This document shows, piece by piece, positions 1 through 8,598 of a stretch of DNA of 60,569 bases. Position numbers and translations under genes: made by a program. The stretch lies in contig JBGQHM010000002.1 in assembly GCA_041497995.1 (NCBI GenBank), positions 1-60,569 of the forward strand, written 5' to 3'. The notes under the pieces were generated by a model. That model was not told the DNA's origin. It searched no databases and saw only the letters and a program-made list of their open reading frames with translations. This DNA is from DATKMS01 sp041497995 (GTDB lineage: Bacteria > Desulfobacterota > Binatia > HRBIN30). The number at the start of each line of letters is the position of its first letter. The stretch's first letter is position 1.

Positions 1-1
1 A

Positions 2-1177
2 GGGGACAAGATCCGCTCCTACCATCACGTCCGCTACCTCGCCGAACGACACGACGTCCATCTCCTCGCGTTCGCCGATGCGCCGGAGGACGAACGTGGA
101 GCGGACGCGTTGCGTGTCCACTGCCCCGAGGTCGTGGTGGTTCCACTCGACAAACGGCAAGCGCTGTGGCGCGGCCTCGGCGCGTTGGTGCGCGGCCGAT
201 CGCTTTCGGAGGGCTACTTCGCTGCACCGCAGATGCGGCAAGCGGTTGAGCGCGCGGTGGCGGCGGTTCGCTTCGATGTCGTGTGGGTGTTCTCGTCGCC
301 CATGATGCAGTATGTCGCGCCAACCGATGCGGTGTGGAAGGTGGCCGACTTCGTCGATGTCGACTCCGAAAAGTGGGACCAGTTCGCGGCGCGCGGCTAT
401 GGCCCGCTGCGCTGGGGGTATCGGATGGAGGCCGCACGTCTACGAGCTTTCGAGCGTCACAGCGGCAGCCGAGCGGATCGCGTATTGTTCGTGTCTGACG
501 CGGAGGCAGAGCTGTACCGGACGTTCTGCCTCCCGCACACTGACGTGCGGGTGATTCCCAACGGTGTTGATCTCACGTATTTTAGCCCGGTTCGTTCCAG
601 TGGGAGCGACTATCTGCTGTTCACTGGTGCCATGGACTATCGGCCGAACATCGAGGCGGTGATCGAGTGCACGCGGGAGATTCTGCCGCTGATCCGTAGA
701 GACGTTCCGGAGGCGCGGTTCGTCGCGGTCGGTCACCGTCCGGCGAAGCGCCTGTTCCGCGAGGTCGCACGGCAGGGCGGTGCGCTGCAGATCGCCGGCT
801 CAGTGCCCGATGTGCGGCCCTACTTCCGTGAGGCGCGCGTGTACGTCGCGCCGCTGCGTCTCGGGCGTGGGGTGCAGAACAAGGTTCTCGAGGCGATGGC
901 CATGGGCGTCCCTGTCGTCGCGAGCCCGTTGGCGGTGGAGGGGCTCGACCTGCAAGCGGGGCGGGACGTGCTAGTAGCGGAGACCAACGCGCAGTTCGCC
1001 GCGGCTGTCGTGGAGCTCTGGCACGACGCCGCTCGCCGCCGTAGCCTCGCCGATGCCGCCGCGCGGCTGGTGGAAGCGCGATACACTTGGACGGGCAACC
1101 TACGTCTGCTTGACGCCTGTCTCCCTGGCGCCGGCGGCGAGCTGGGCGAGAAGTACTTTGCGGCCTGTGCACTCTAA
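2..1177 (+). CDS. Exosortase-A-associated glycosyltransferase, TIGR03087-like (5' partial)
   Basis: The reading frame is open from base 2, so the N-terminus lies outside the window; 391 residues are visible. It begins GDKIRSYHH, the conserved N-terminal motif of the sugar transferase family that accompanies exosortase A/PEP-CTERM EPS loci (TIGR03087). It then shows the GT-B layout: a donor-domain start with IPNGVD (about residue 187) and a GVQNKVLEAMAMGVPVV stretch near residue 290, the nucleotide-sugar binding region of GT4-type enzymes. It should add a sugar to a lipid-linked repeat unit at the cytoplasmic face of the inner membrane. A later ATG at 110 would cut away the conserved motif and is not the start. 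The family call is recognition by eye; donor and acceptor sugars are unknown. Confidence 0.88.
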   Translation, partial: GDKIRSYHHVRYLAERHDVHLLAFADAPEDERGADALRVHCPEVVVVPLDKRQALWRGLGALVRGRSLSEGYFAAPQMRQAVERAVAAVRFDVVWVFSSPMMQYVAPTDAVWKVADFVDVDSEKWDQFAARGYGPLRWGYRMEAARLRAFERHSGSRADRVLFVSDAEAELYRTFCLPHTDVRVIPNGVDLTYFSPVRSSGSDYLLFTGAMDYRPNIEAVIECTREILPLIRRDVPEARFVAVGHRPAKRLFREVARQGGALQIAGSVPDVRPYFREARVYVAPLRLGRGVQNKVLEAMAMGVPVVASPLAVEGLDLQAGRDVLVAETNAQFAAAVVELWHDAARRRSLADAAARLVEARYTWTGNLRLLDACLPGAGGELGEKYFAACAL

Positions 1178-1218
1178 AGGGGGACGTACCATTTCGGCCT
1201 GCCGTCTTGGGTCTCGCC

Positions 1219-2817
1219 ATGACTGACTCGTTCCCATACGAGCAACGCGATCCGAACCGGCTTCGCGCGCCGCAAGAGAGTGGTGGCAGCCCGCTGCGAC
1301 GCCCCTGGGCTGCCAGTGTCGTGTCCGCCCAAGATGTCCGCCTCCCCAGCAACGTGGAGGGCCCGCTAGTGTCGTGGACTCTTGTTGGCGCGGTTGGGCT
1401 GCTCGTCATCGTGCGGTGCGTAGGGAGTCTTGTCTTTCCGATCTACGACGATGCCTACATCACGTTCCGGTACGCGAGAAACGTTGCGGCCGGACACGGC
1501 TTTGCGTTCAACCCCGGACCACCATTGCTGGGGACCACGTCGCCCCTGTTCGCTGTGATGGCGTCCTTTCTTCACCTCGTGCGTCTTCCGATCGAGGCGA
1601 GCATCGTAGGGCTGAACACCGTGTGTGACGTTCTCTCGCTCGTCATCACGTGGATTGGGGTCGGGTCGCGAAACACCCAGCTTGAAGGGATTCTCTTTGC
1701 CCTGTTCTTCGCCAGCAGTCCAATTGCGACACGGATCGCTGTGGGCGGCATGGAAGTGAACGTCTTTCTGCTCTTGTCGACGCTATCGATCCTTCTGTAC
1801 CACAAGGACCGGCGGACGCTGGCGATCGGAGTGACGGCGGTGTCGGTCTTCCTTCGGCCGGAGGGGGTAGCCCTGGTCGGACTGCTACTGCTGCTCGATT
1901 GGTCCGATCGTGGCCTCGCTTCCGGCACGCAGCTCGGTGTGGTGGCGGTGCTGATCATCGTGCCTGTGTTGGCGCTCGTCGGTTGGCACTTCGGTCACAT
2001 CGTGCCGCAGTCGGTGCTGGCAAAAGCACGGCACCTCAACTCTTCGCCGTTCCCCGTCGTTCGAGAATTTTTGTTCGCCGACCCGTCTACAGCCATCTTG
2101 TTGTTACCGGCGGTGTGGGGAGCGGCGACGGTCGCTAACATCAACCAGTTTAGCCGCACCGTAGGCGTATGGGGCGTGGTCTACCTGCTGGCATACTTGA
2201 TCATGCGTCCGCACGTGTGGTCCTGGTACGGCGAGCCGGTGCACTACGCGGAGTTCGTGCTGGCGGCAGTTGGGTGCGGGGATTTTATCCGCCGAGTGCC
2301 GACGCTGCGTGCGTGGCTCACGGAAGGGCGGCTCCTCCGGGGAGGGGGAGTGGCAATTGTCGCGGTCTGGATCGCCATCCTCTGGGTCCGCGGTGCCAGC
2401 GCGGTGACAACGTCCGTGTATCGCCCGCTCGAAGCGTGGTGCCGCGAGCACATTTCAGCGCAGGATACCATCGTTGCGAGCGACGTCGGAGCGATCGGCT
2501 ATTTCTCCGGGGCACGCATCTACGACGTCAGCGGACTGGTGTGGGCCAATGCCCTGACGTACAAGTCTGTTGCCGACGTCATCGAGGCCATTCGCCCCGA
2601 CTACCTCTTCTTGGCCGCAACTGTGGACCAGATGCGTCCCATGACCCACGCGAACGTGGCGCAGCTGTATCAGCCGGTGCGCACGTTCTCGACTACGGAG
2701 CAGTACGATCTCCTCCGCAGCGCCGGCTTTGCCGACGAGTGGCGGCCGGAATACGTGTTGTTCAAGCGGGTCGATGCAGCGGCGGCCAACAGCCAGCATC
2801 GGGGCACCGGGCCGTGA
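1219..2817 (+). CDS. Polytopic membrane protein, GT-C glycosyltransferase-like
   Basis: This is a 532-residue protein with about ten hydrophobic segments, the first near residues 52-73. Directly after it comes DDAYITFRYARN (about residue 77) followed by GHGFAFN and GTTSPL. This layout, an acidic pair in the first external loop, is typical of GT-C transferases that use polyprenyl-phosphate sugars (arabinosyl- and mannosyltransferase-like). The C-terminal 130 residues form a soluble, probably periplasmic domain (VASDVGAIGYFSG). I chose ATG 1219; a TTG at 1207 is also in frame, and neither has a clear Shine-Dalgarno. It lies 41 bases after the preceding glycosyltransferase in the same direction. 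It could transfer a side-chain sugar outside the membrane. The fold class is fairly sure, the reaction is not. Confidence 0.7.
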   Translation: MTDSFPYEQRDPNRLRAPQESGGSPLRRPWAASVVSAQDVRLPSNVEGPLVSWTLVGAVGLLVIVRCVGSLVFPIYDDAYITFRYARNVAAGHGFAFNPGPPLLGTTSPLFAVMASFLHLVRLPIEASIVGLNTVCDVLSLVITWIGVGSRNTQLEGILFALFFASSPIATRIAVGGMEVNVFLLLSTLSILLYHKDRRTLAIGVTAVSVFLRPEGVALVGLLLLLDWSDRGLASGTQLGVVAVLIIVPVLALVGWHFGHIVPQSVLAKARHLNSSPFPVVREFLFADPSTAILLLPAVWGAATVANINQFSRTVGVWGVVYLLAYLIMRPHVWSWYGEPVHYAEFVLAAVGCGDFIRRVPTLRAWLTEGRLLRGGGVAIVAVWIAILWVRGASAVTTSVYRPLEAWCREHISAQDTIVASDVGAIGYFSGARIYDVSGLVWANALTYKSVADVIEAIRPDYLFLAATVDQMRPMTHANVAQLYQPVRTFSTTEQYDLLRSAGFADEWRPEYVLFKRVDAAAANSQHRGTGP

Positions 2818-2865
2818 AAGCTCCCATTCCCGCTGCACACACGTAGGAATCGTGCGCGAGCGACA

Positions 2866-4743
2866 ATGGACGGATTTGTTGGAGTGATGCGCAGCTCGGG
2901 GGCGCCGCTGCATCCGGAGGAGCTGCGCAGCGTGTTGCCTGCTGGAGTCGACGCCCGCGCCGGGATGCTCGAGGGGGCCACTGCGGCGCTTTTCCCGCTG
3001 GGTGGGCGGGCCTGCGACGCCGGCGGCTTACGGGTCACCGGCACAACGCACCTGGTTGACTGCGACGTGCTGCCTGCGCGCCGCGACGGCAGCGGACAAC
3101 TTGATCGCGTGGCGCAGCTCTACCAGCAGCATGGCGTCGGCGCGTTCGAGCGACTGCACGGGCAGTTCTGCCTCGCGCTGTTCGACGCCCACGCGCAGCG
3201 CCTCGTCTTGGCGACGGACCGCTTTGCCACGCGGCCGATCTACTACGCGGAACGTTCCGGCACTCTCCGGTTCGGTACGAGCCTCATTCGCGTTGCCGAA
3301 CATCCTAGCGAGATCGATCACCAAGCGATTCTGGAGTACCTCCTCTACACCACCATTCCGGCGCCACGGACGGTCTTCGCGAATGTGCGCAAGGTTCCGG
3401 CCGGGCATGTGCTGACGTTCGACCGGACCGGTTTGCGAGTCCGCCCGTTTTGGCAGATGGCGTACCCGGAGAGTCCCAACGGCGGCACCGAGAGTTGGGC
3501 TCGCCAGCTGCGCGGTGCGATCGAGGCTGCAGTGACCCGTCACGTTCAGGCCGAGGAGTCGCTCGATTGTGTCGGGGCTTTTCTGAGCGGTGGTACGGAC
3601 AGCAGTACGGTTGCGGGGATGCTCGGCCGCATCACCGGCACCGCCGCGAAGACCTTCTCCATTGGTTATCACGAAGAGGGATACGACGAGCTGCAGTACG
3701 CACGTACGGCCTCGCGCTGGTTCGGCACGGTCCAGCACGAATGGAAACTCGCTCCGACCGAAGCCCTGGCCGCGTTGCCGGCAATCGTCGGCTACTACGA
3801 GGAGCCGTTCGGCAACGCCTCGGCGCTGCCGACGTATCGCTGTGCGCAGCTGGCGCGGGAGCACGGCGTGAGTGTGCTCTTCGCGGGCGACGGTGGTGAC
3901 GAGCTGTTCGCCGGAAACACGCGATACGCCAGTGACAAGGTCTTCGCGCTGTACCATCGGGTCCCCGGCCTGCTCCGCGGGGCTTTGGACCCGATGCTGG
4001 CGTCGCTTCCCGATGGCCTGCCGGTGCTGAGTCGGGCACGGCGATACGTACGCCGCGCCAGCATTCCCAACCCGCGGCGGATACTGTCGTACAGCCCGTT
4101 GCTGTCTGAACCGCTGAGCGACATGGTGAGCCCTGAGTTCCTCGCTGCCGTCCAACCCGGTGCGCTGCTTGACCGGGCCGAAGCGCATTACCGTCAGCCG
4201 TCGAATGGGACGAGCGAGTTGAACCGTCTCATGTATCTCGACCTGCAACTAGCGATTGCCGACAACGATGTGCGCAAAGTGAGCGGTATGACCGAGTTGG
4301 CCGGCGTCGAGGTGCGCTACCCGCTTCTCGATACGCAGCTCGTGGAGTTCTCCGGACGCATTCCGTCGGCGCTCAAGCTGCGGGGATTTCAGAAGCGCTA
4401 CATCTTCAAGCGTGCGCTTGCGGACTTTCTCCCGCCGGAGGTGTTGAAGAAGCGCAAGCATGGGTTCGGGGCGCCGGTAGCGGTGTGGATGCAGAGCGAT
4501 ACGCGCTGGCGTGCTTTTGTCGGCGATCTCTTGCACGATCCCCGTGCGCGCCAGCGTGGTTATATCAAACCGGTCGTCTTGGACCGTTTCTGGAAGCAGC
4601 TGCAGGGTGAGAACGCATCGTTCTACGGCGACTCGCTGTGGCCCTGGCTGATGCTCGAGCTGTGGCATCGGCGACACGGCGGCGACGAGGCCGTCGGCAG
4701 CCACCGCCCGCCTCGTCGTTTCGAGAACGCCTCGGTTGCATGA
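2866..4743 (+). CDS. Asparagine-synthase-like amidotransferase lacking the glutaminase active site
   Basis: The 625 residues have the length and two-domain order of AsnB-type enzymes. The C-terminal ATP-pyrophosphatase half is intact: a PP-loop LSGGTDSSTV near residue 240, GDGGDELFAG near 342, and EVRYPLLD. The N-terminal half keeps the fold signature (HGQFCLALFDAHAQRLVLATDRF) but starts MDGFVG instead of MCGI. The nucleophile Cys2 is therefore Asp, and the HRGPDD, NGEIYN and SDTE motifs are missing. It should still adenylate a carboxylate but cannot take ammonia from glutamine in the normal way. Beta-lactam synthetase is a known example of an AsnB relative with this loss. Its stop overlaps the next start (ATGA). 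Possible roles are amide formation with free ammonia or another amine on a glycan uronate. An intact paralogue lies at 16708. Confidence 0.88.
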   Translation: MDGFVGVMRSSGAPLHPEELRSVLPAGVDARAGMLEGATAALFPLGGRACDAGGLRVTGTTHLVDCDVLPARRDGSGQLDRVAQLYQQHGVGAFERLHGQFCLALFDAHAQRLVLATDRFATRPIYYAERSGTLRFGTSLIRVAEHPSEIDHQAILEYLLYTTIPAPRTVFANVRKVPAGHVLTFDRTGLRVRPFWQMAYPESPNGGTESWARQLRGAIEAAVTRHVQAEESLDCVGAFLSGGTDSSTVAGMLGRITGTAAKTFSIGYHEEGYDELQYARTASRWFGTVQHEWKLAPTEALAALPAIVGYYEEPFGNASALPTYRCAQLAREHGVSVLFAGDGGDELFAGNTRYASDKVFALYHRVPGLLRGALDPMLASLPDGLPVLSRARRYVRRASIPNPRRILSYSPLLSEPLSDMVSPEFLAAVQPGALLDRAEAHYRQPSNGTSELNRLMYLDLQLAIADNDVRKVSGMTELAGVEVRYPLLDTQLVEFSGRIPSALKLRGFQKRYIFKRALADFLPPEVLKKRKHGFGAPVAVWMQSDTRWRAFVGDLLHDPRARQRGYIKPVVLDRFWKQLQGENASFYGDSLWPWLMLELWHRRHGGDEAVGSHRPPRRFENASVA

Positions 4744-5864
4744 TGCGTATTGAAGCAATTGCCGACTTCGAGGCCTTCCTCGAGCTGGAAGCGGACTGGG
4801 GTGCGCTGTGCAAAGCCGCTCACGCGCCGTCCGTCTTTCTCAGCCATGCGTGGTTTCGTTGCTGTTGGGCTGGAAAGTCAGACGACGTTCGACCGCTGGT
4901 GCTCGTGGCGCGTGTTGGGAGCTCCATCGTCGGTGTTGCGCCGTTCTTCATTCACACATCCAACTGGCGGATCTTTCCTATCCGGACGGCCTTGCTCATG
5001 CAGAACCAAGATTCGCCGTTCGCGGGCTTCATTGCCGTTGCGGATCGCGCCGGCGCGGTGGCAGAGGGTTTCTTCGAGCACCTGACCCGAGTGGTGCGGT
5101 GCGACGTCGTGTCGCTGCGCAAGATCATGCACGATTCACCGACGCATCGGGTCTTGCTCGAGTCGCCATTGGCCGCGCCGCTGATTCGTGCCGCGGGCGG
5201 CGACTCTCCCGTTCTTGCGCTGCGGGGTGACTGGAGCGAGTTCTGGGCAGCGCAGTCGCAACGCTTCAAGAAAACCGTGCGTAACGTTGTGAACCGAATC
5301 GAGCGGCTCGGTCGTGTATCCGTGGAGGAGTTGTCGGCAAACGCATCTGCCGATGAATGCTTGCGGACGTACGCGAGTGTCGCCGCGCGCGGGTGGAAGG
5401 CGCAGCTCCCCATCAGCCTCGGGCGTAATCGCGCCATCGCGCACTTCTTCGACGTGCTGACCGCCGCGTTGCATGCAAACCAGCAGCTGCGGCTGTGGGT
5501 GTTGCGCATCGACGACCGACCGATCGCCGCCGAATACCACGTCCAGGACGACGACGTCGTCTACGCGTTGCGCAGCGATTTCGACGACCACTACCGCGAC
5601 GCGTCCCCCGGTGCGTACCTGAATGAGCAGATCGTGCGCACGTACTTCGAGCGACGGCTCAGGGCGTACGAGATGGGGCCCGGTGACAATGCTTACAAGC
5701 AGCGGTGGGCGACCGGAACGACGGCGCTCGATGACTTCTCGTTCTTCAGTCGCCGGCCGTATCCGATGACCGTGTACACTTTGGAGCAGCACGCCGTACC
5801 CCGGCTGCGTCAGGCGCGAAACTGGTGGCGGAACGACACCTCGGCGGCAGCCGCCGTGAGCTAG
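4740..5864 (+). CDS. GNAT/FemAB-like acyltransferase (Acetyltransf_6, CelD/BcsL type)
   Basis: A 374-residue protein whose start ATGATG overlaps the preceding stop by four bases, which fixes the start. It shows the layout of the Acetyltransf_6 family: an N-terminal GNAT-like half (FLSHAWFRCCWAG, VGVAPFFI), a basic helix (QSQRFKKTVRNVVNRIERLG) and a second GNAT half with AAEYHVQDDDVVYALRSDFD and SPGAYLNEQIVRTYF, ending YEMGPGDNAYKQRWATG. Proteins of this kind are common in exosortase-associated and cellulose EPS loci and are thought to acylate or aminoacylate the polysaccharide or a precursor. The family is confident. The acyl donor is unknown, and I cannot tell whether it is the TIGR03019 subfamily. 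Confidence 0.83.
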   Translation: MMRIEAIADFEAFLELEADWGALCKAAHAPSVFLSHAWFRCCWAGKSDDVRPLVLVARVGSSIVGVAPFFIHTSNWRIFPIRTALLMQNQDSPFAGFIAVADRAGAVAEGFFEHLTRVVRCDVVSLRKIMHDSPTHRVLLESPLAAPLIRAAGGDSPVLALRGDWSEFWAAQSQRFKKTVRNVVNRIERLGRVSVEELSANASADECLRTYASVAARGWKAQLPISLGRNRAIAHFFDVLTAALHANQQLRLWVLRIDDRPIAAEYHVQDDDVVYALRSDFDDHYRDASPGAYLNEQIVRTYFERRLRAYEMGPGDNAYKQRWATGTTALDDFSFFSRRPYPMTVYTLEQHAVPRLRQARNWWRNDTSAAAAVS

Positions 5865-5875
5865 GCACCTACGTC

Positions 5876-7147
5876 ATGATTCCCCCGTTGATAGATATCG
5901 CGCTCCGCGAGATGCGCCGTGGCAACCGTACGTTGTTCCGACTGGTACTGCGCGACGCGCTTGGGCGCCGTGTGCCGAGGACGCGCGACCCAGGCGTCCA
6001 TCTGGATGCGGCGATGCAGTGGATCTGCCGCGCTCAGGACGTGACGTCCAGCGGCGGCGTCGCGCGCAGCTATTGCGTCTTTTGGCACCCGTACTTCCGC
6101 ACGTCGGGCTGGTTGCCTGCCTACCCGGAAACCACCGGCTACATCATCCCGACGATGTTCGACTACGCCGCGGCCAGCGGCAACGCCGACATTCGGCGGC
6201 GCGCCGTTGCGATGGCCGACTGGGAAATCAGCGTGCAGATGGCGTCGGGCGCCGTTCAGGGTGGGGTCATCGGGATGGAACCGACGCCGGCGGTGTTCAA
6301 CACCGGTCAGGTCATCTTCGGTTGGCTGCGAGCAGCGCGCGAGACCGGCGACGCGCGCTATCTGGCCGCCGCCGAACGTGCGGGTGTGTTCCTGGTCGAA
6401 CAGATGGACAGCGACGGTGTGTGGCGGCGCGGGCTATCGCAACACGCCAAGCCGGGGCCGCAAACGTACAACACGCGCACCGCGTGGGCGCTCGTAGAGT
6501 TATCGGAGGCGACGGGTGCCCCACAGTTCCGTGCCGCTGGTCTGCGCAACATCGACTCCGGTCTGACGCGGCAGCTGCCGAATGGCTGGTATACTGGGAA
6601 CTGTCTGGACAACGATGACGCCCCGCTCACACACACCATCGCGTATGCAACGCGTGGTATTGTCGAGTCGGGCGCCTTGGTCGGAGAAGAGCGCTACATA
6701 GCGGCCGCCCGTACGACTGCTGAAGCGCTGCTCAAGTGCCAGCGACCCGACGGCAGCCTGGCTGGCCGTTACGACCGGGAGTGGCGGCCAGCGGTGCGCT
6801 GGAGCTGCCTCACCGGAAACGCCCAGGTGGCGATCATCTGGTTGCGCCTCGCCGCCCTGTTGGACGAGCCTGCGTATCTGCGCGCCGCCGCGCGGAGCCT
6901 GGATTTCATTGCGTCCCTGCAGCTCCTGGAATCAAACGACAGTGGTATACGCGGTGGTGTCGCCGGCGCGTATCCAATCTACGGAGACTACGGTCGCTTC
7001 GAATATCTAAACTGGGCCGCAAAATTTTTTGCCGAGGCGCTCCTGCTCAAGCAGGGGTGCGCCAAGCGCATGGCCACCGCCGGTGCGACTGGCCGTGCGT
7101 CGACACACGCCGCCTCTCGCGAGTCGGCACTGGAGGCGCTGACGTGA
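5876..7147 (+). CDS. Alpha/alpha-toroid protein of unknown activity
   Basis: 423 residues, start ATG 5876, 11 bases after the previous stop; the end overlaps the next gene (GTGA). The protein is built of helical repeats with aromatic- and glycine-rich turns: YPETTGYIIPTMFDYA, FNTGQVIFGWLRAA, YNTRTAWALVELSEATG, HTIAYATRGIVESG, CLTGNAQVAIIWLRLAALL and FEYLNWAAKFFAEALLLKQ. These G-x-x-x-x-A/G repeats on paired helices are the mark of the (alpha/alpha)6 barrel seen in six-hairpin glycosidases, unsaturated glucuronyl hydrolases and the heparinase N-domain. No signal peptide is visible, so a cytoplasmic location is likely. I do not recognise the exact family and cannot place catalytic acids with certainty; an epimerase or hydrolase of oligosaccharides is possible. 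Confidence 0.75.
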   Translation: MIPPLIDIALREMRRGNRTLFRLVLRDALGRRVPRTRDPGVHLDAAMQWICRAQDVTSSGGVARSYCVFWHPYFRTSGWLPAYPETTGYIIPTMFDYAAASGNADIRRRAVAMADWEISVQMASGAVQGGVIGMEPTPAVFNTGQVIFGWLRAARETGDARYLAAAERAGVFLVEQMDSDGVWRRGLSQHAKPGPQTYNTRTAWALVELSEATGAPQFRAAGLRNIDSGLTRQLPNGWYTGNCLDNDDAPLTHTIAYATRGIVESGALVGEERYIAAARTTAEALLKCQRPDGSLAGRYDREWRPAVRWSCLTGNAQVAIIWLRLAALLDEPAYLRAAARSLDFIASLQLLESNDSGIRGGVAGAYPIYGDYGRFEYLNWAAKFFAEALLLKQGCAKRMATAGATGRASTHAASRESALEALT

Positions 7148-8598
7148 GTGCGGCCCGCGCGCGCAAGGGCGTCGTCGCTTCCTCCGCCGGCTACTTCATT
7201 GCGCAGATGCTCGTCATGCTGGGCGGGTTTGTCTCGATGCCGATCCTGACCCGCCTGCTCAGCAAAGAGGAGTACGGCGTCCTGAATCTGGTATTCGCCT
7301 CCATAGCGATCCTGCTCATCATCGGACAGTTGGGGTTCCCGCAGGCCACCGTCCGTTTCTACACGGAGGAGCGACGGGCGCGGCGGCTGCGCAACTTCTG
7401 CAGCAATATGCTCGGCGGTGCCTTCGCCAGCGGCGCGTTGGTAGCGATCATCGCAGCGGTTGTCGTTAGATCGAGAACCGGCGAGGTGGAGTATCTGCGT
7501 TGTATGCGACTGGCGGGCCTGGTGGTGGTCATACGGGCCACGTCGAGCGTCGTCCTGCAGCTCTTCCGGTCAGAGGAACGGGTCTTCGCGTACTCGGCTA
7601 CACAGGTCATCGGGCGCTACGCCACTCTGGGGTTGATCGGTGCCTTTCTGCTGCTGCACGAGGGTAGGGCGCGCGAGGTGATCCTCGCCACCGTTATCGG
7701 CGAAGGGGTGGTGCTCGCGGTGTGCGTGGCTGAGCTCGCGGCCCGCGGGAACATCGGCTGGCCGAAGATATCGTGGCCGACGATTGCGGCCGCCACAACG
7801 TATGGCGTGCCGTTGGCCATTGGCGGCTCCGCCAGCTTCATTCTCGACTACGGCGACCGATTCCTGATTCAGCGCTTCCTCGGGTTTGATGCGGTTGCCA
7901 GCTATGCGGTGCCGTACGATCTGACGCAAAACCTCGCTGCCGCCGTCTTCGCGCCGATCCGGTTGGCGGCCATTCCGATGATTTTCCGCATGTGGACGAG
8001 CGATGGACCGGAGGAAACATCGCGCTTCGTGTCGCAGTTGCTGACGTACATGGTTGCCCTTTCTATCCCCCTTGCCGTGCTGTTCGCGCTCATGAACCAC
8101 GACATCATCCTGCTCTTGGCCTCTGCAAAGTACAGCGGGTCGGCTGCGCTCACCCCGTACATCCTTCCGGGCATCTTCATCGGCGAGATGAACTTCCTGA
8201 TTGGCGCGGGGTTGACGATCCCGAAGAACACCACCGTCCTAGCGCTCATCATTTTATCCGGGGGCCTCCTGAACGTGCTGCTCAACCTGCTGTTCATCCC
8301 CCTGCTTGGCTTGGTTGGAGCGGCCGTCGCGACGACTGTGTCCTACACGGCGGTGATGGCGGCCACCTTCTGGAAGGCGCAGCCCGTGCTGCGGTTGCGG
8401 CTGCGGTTCGCAGTGATCGGCAAGGCGATTGTGGCGACCGCAGTCATGGTGACTCTCGTGCGCGGCCTGGGACCGTTTTCCGCTGAACGTGCCGTCGATG
8501 TCGCTGCGCGCGGCATTCTCGGTGCCGGCGTCGCGGCCGCGTGCATGGTGATCTTGGATCGGAACATTCGGGAACGTGCGTGGGTGCGCGTCGGTTGA
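7144..8598 (+). CDS. Oligosaccharide flippase (Wzx, MOP/MATE superfamily)
   Basis: 484 residues from GTG 7144, which overlaps the upstream stop (GTGA) and begins the conserved N-terminus; the open frame extends further upstream but that part reads as a shadow of the preceding gene. The protein is mostly hydrophobic with about 12-14 membrane segments. It starts with the typical ASSAGYFIAQMLVMLGGFVSMPILTRLLSKEEYGV-type helix 1 (PILTRLLSKEEYG is the diagnostic loop). It later has LDYGDRFLIQRFLG and YAVPYDL. It should flip undecaprenyl-diphosphate-linked repeat units to the periplasm. Its stop overlaps the next ATG (TGATG). A second, very different flippase lies at 52049, so the locus probably exports more than one unit. 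Confidence 0.9.
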   Translation: MSAARARKGVVASSAGYFIAQMLVMLGGFVSMPILTRLLSKEEYGVLNLVFASIAILLIIGQLGFPQATVRFYTEERRARRLRNFCSNMLGGAFASGALVAIIAAVVVRSRTGEVEYLRCMRLAGLVVVIRATSSVVLQLFRSEERVFAYSATQVIGRYATLGLIGAFLLLHEGRAREVILATVIGEGVVLAVCVAELAARGNIGWPKISWPTIAAATTYGVPLAIGGSASFILDYGDRFLIQRFLGFDAVASYAVPYDLTQNLAAAVFAPIRLAAIPMIFRMWTSDGPEETSRFVSQLLTYMVALSIPLAVLFALMNHDIILLLASAKYSGSAALTPYILPGIFIGEMNFLIGAGLTIPKNTTVLALIILSGGLLNVLLNLLFIPLLGLVGAAVATTVSYTAVMAATFWKAQPVLRLRLRFAVIGKAIVATAVMVTLVRGLGPFSAERAVDVAARGILGAGVAAACMVILDRNIRERAWVRVG

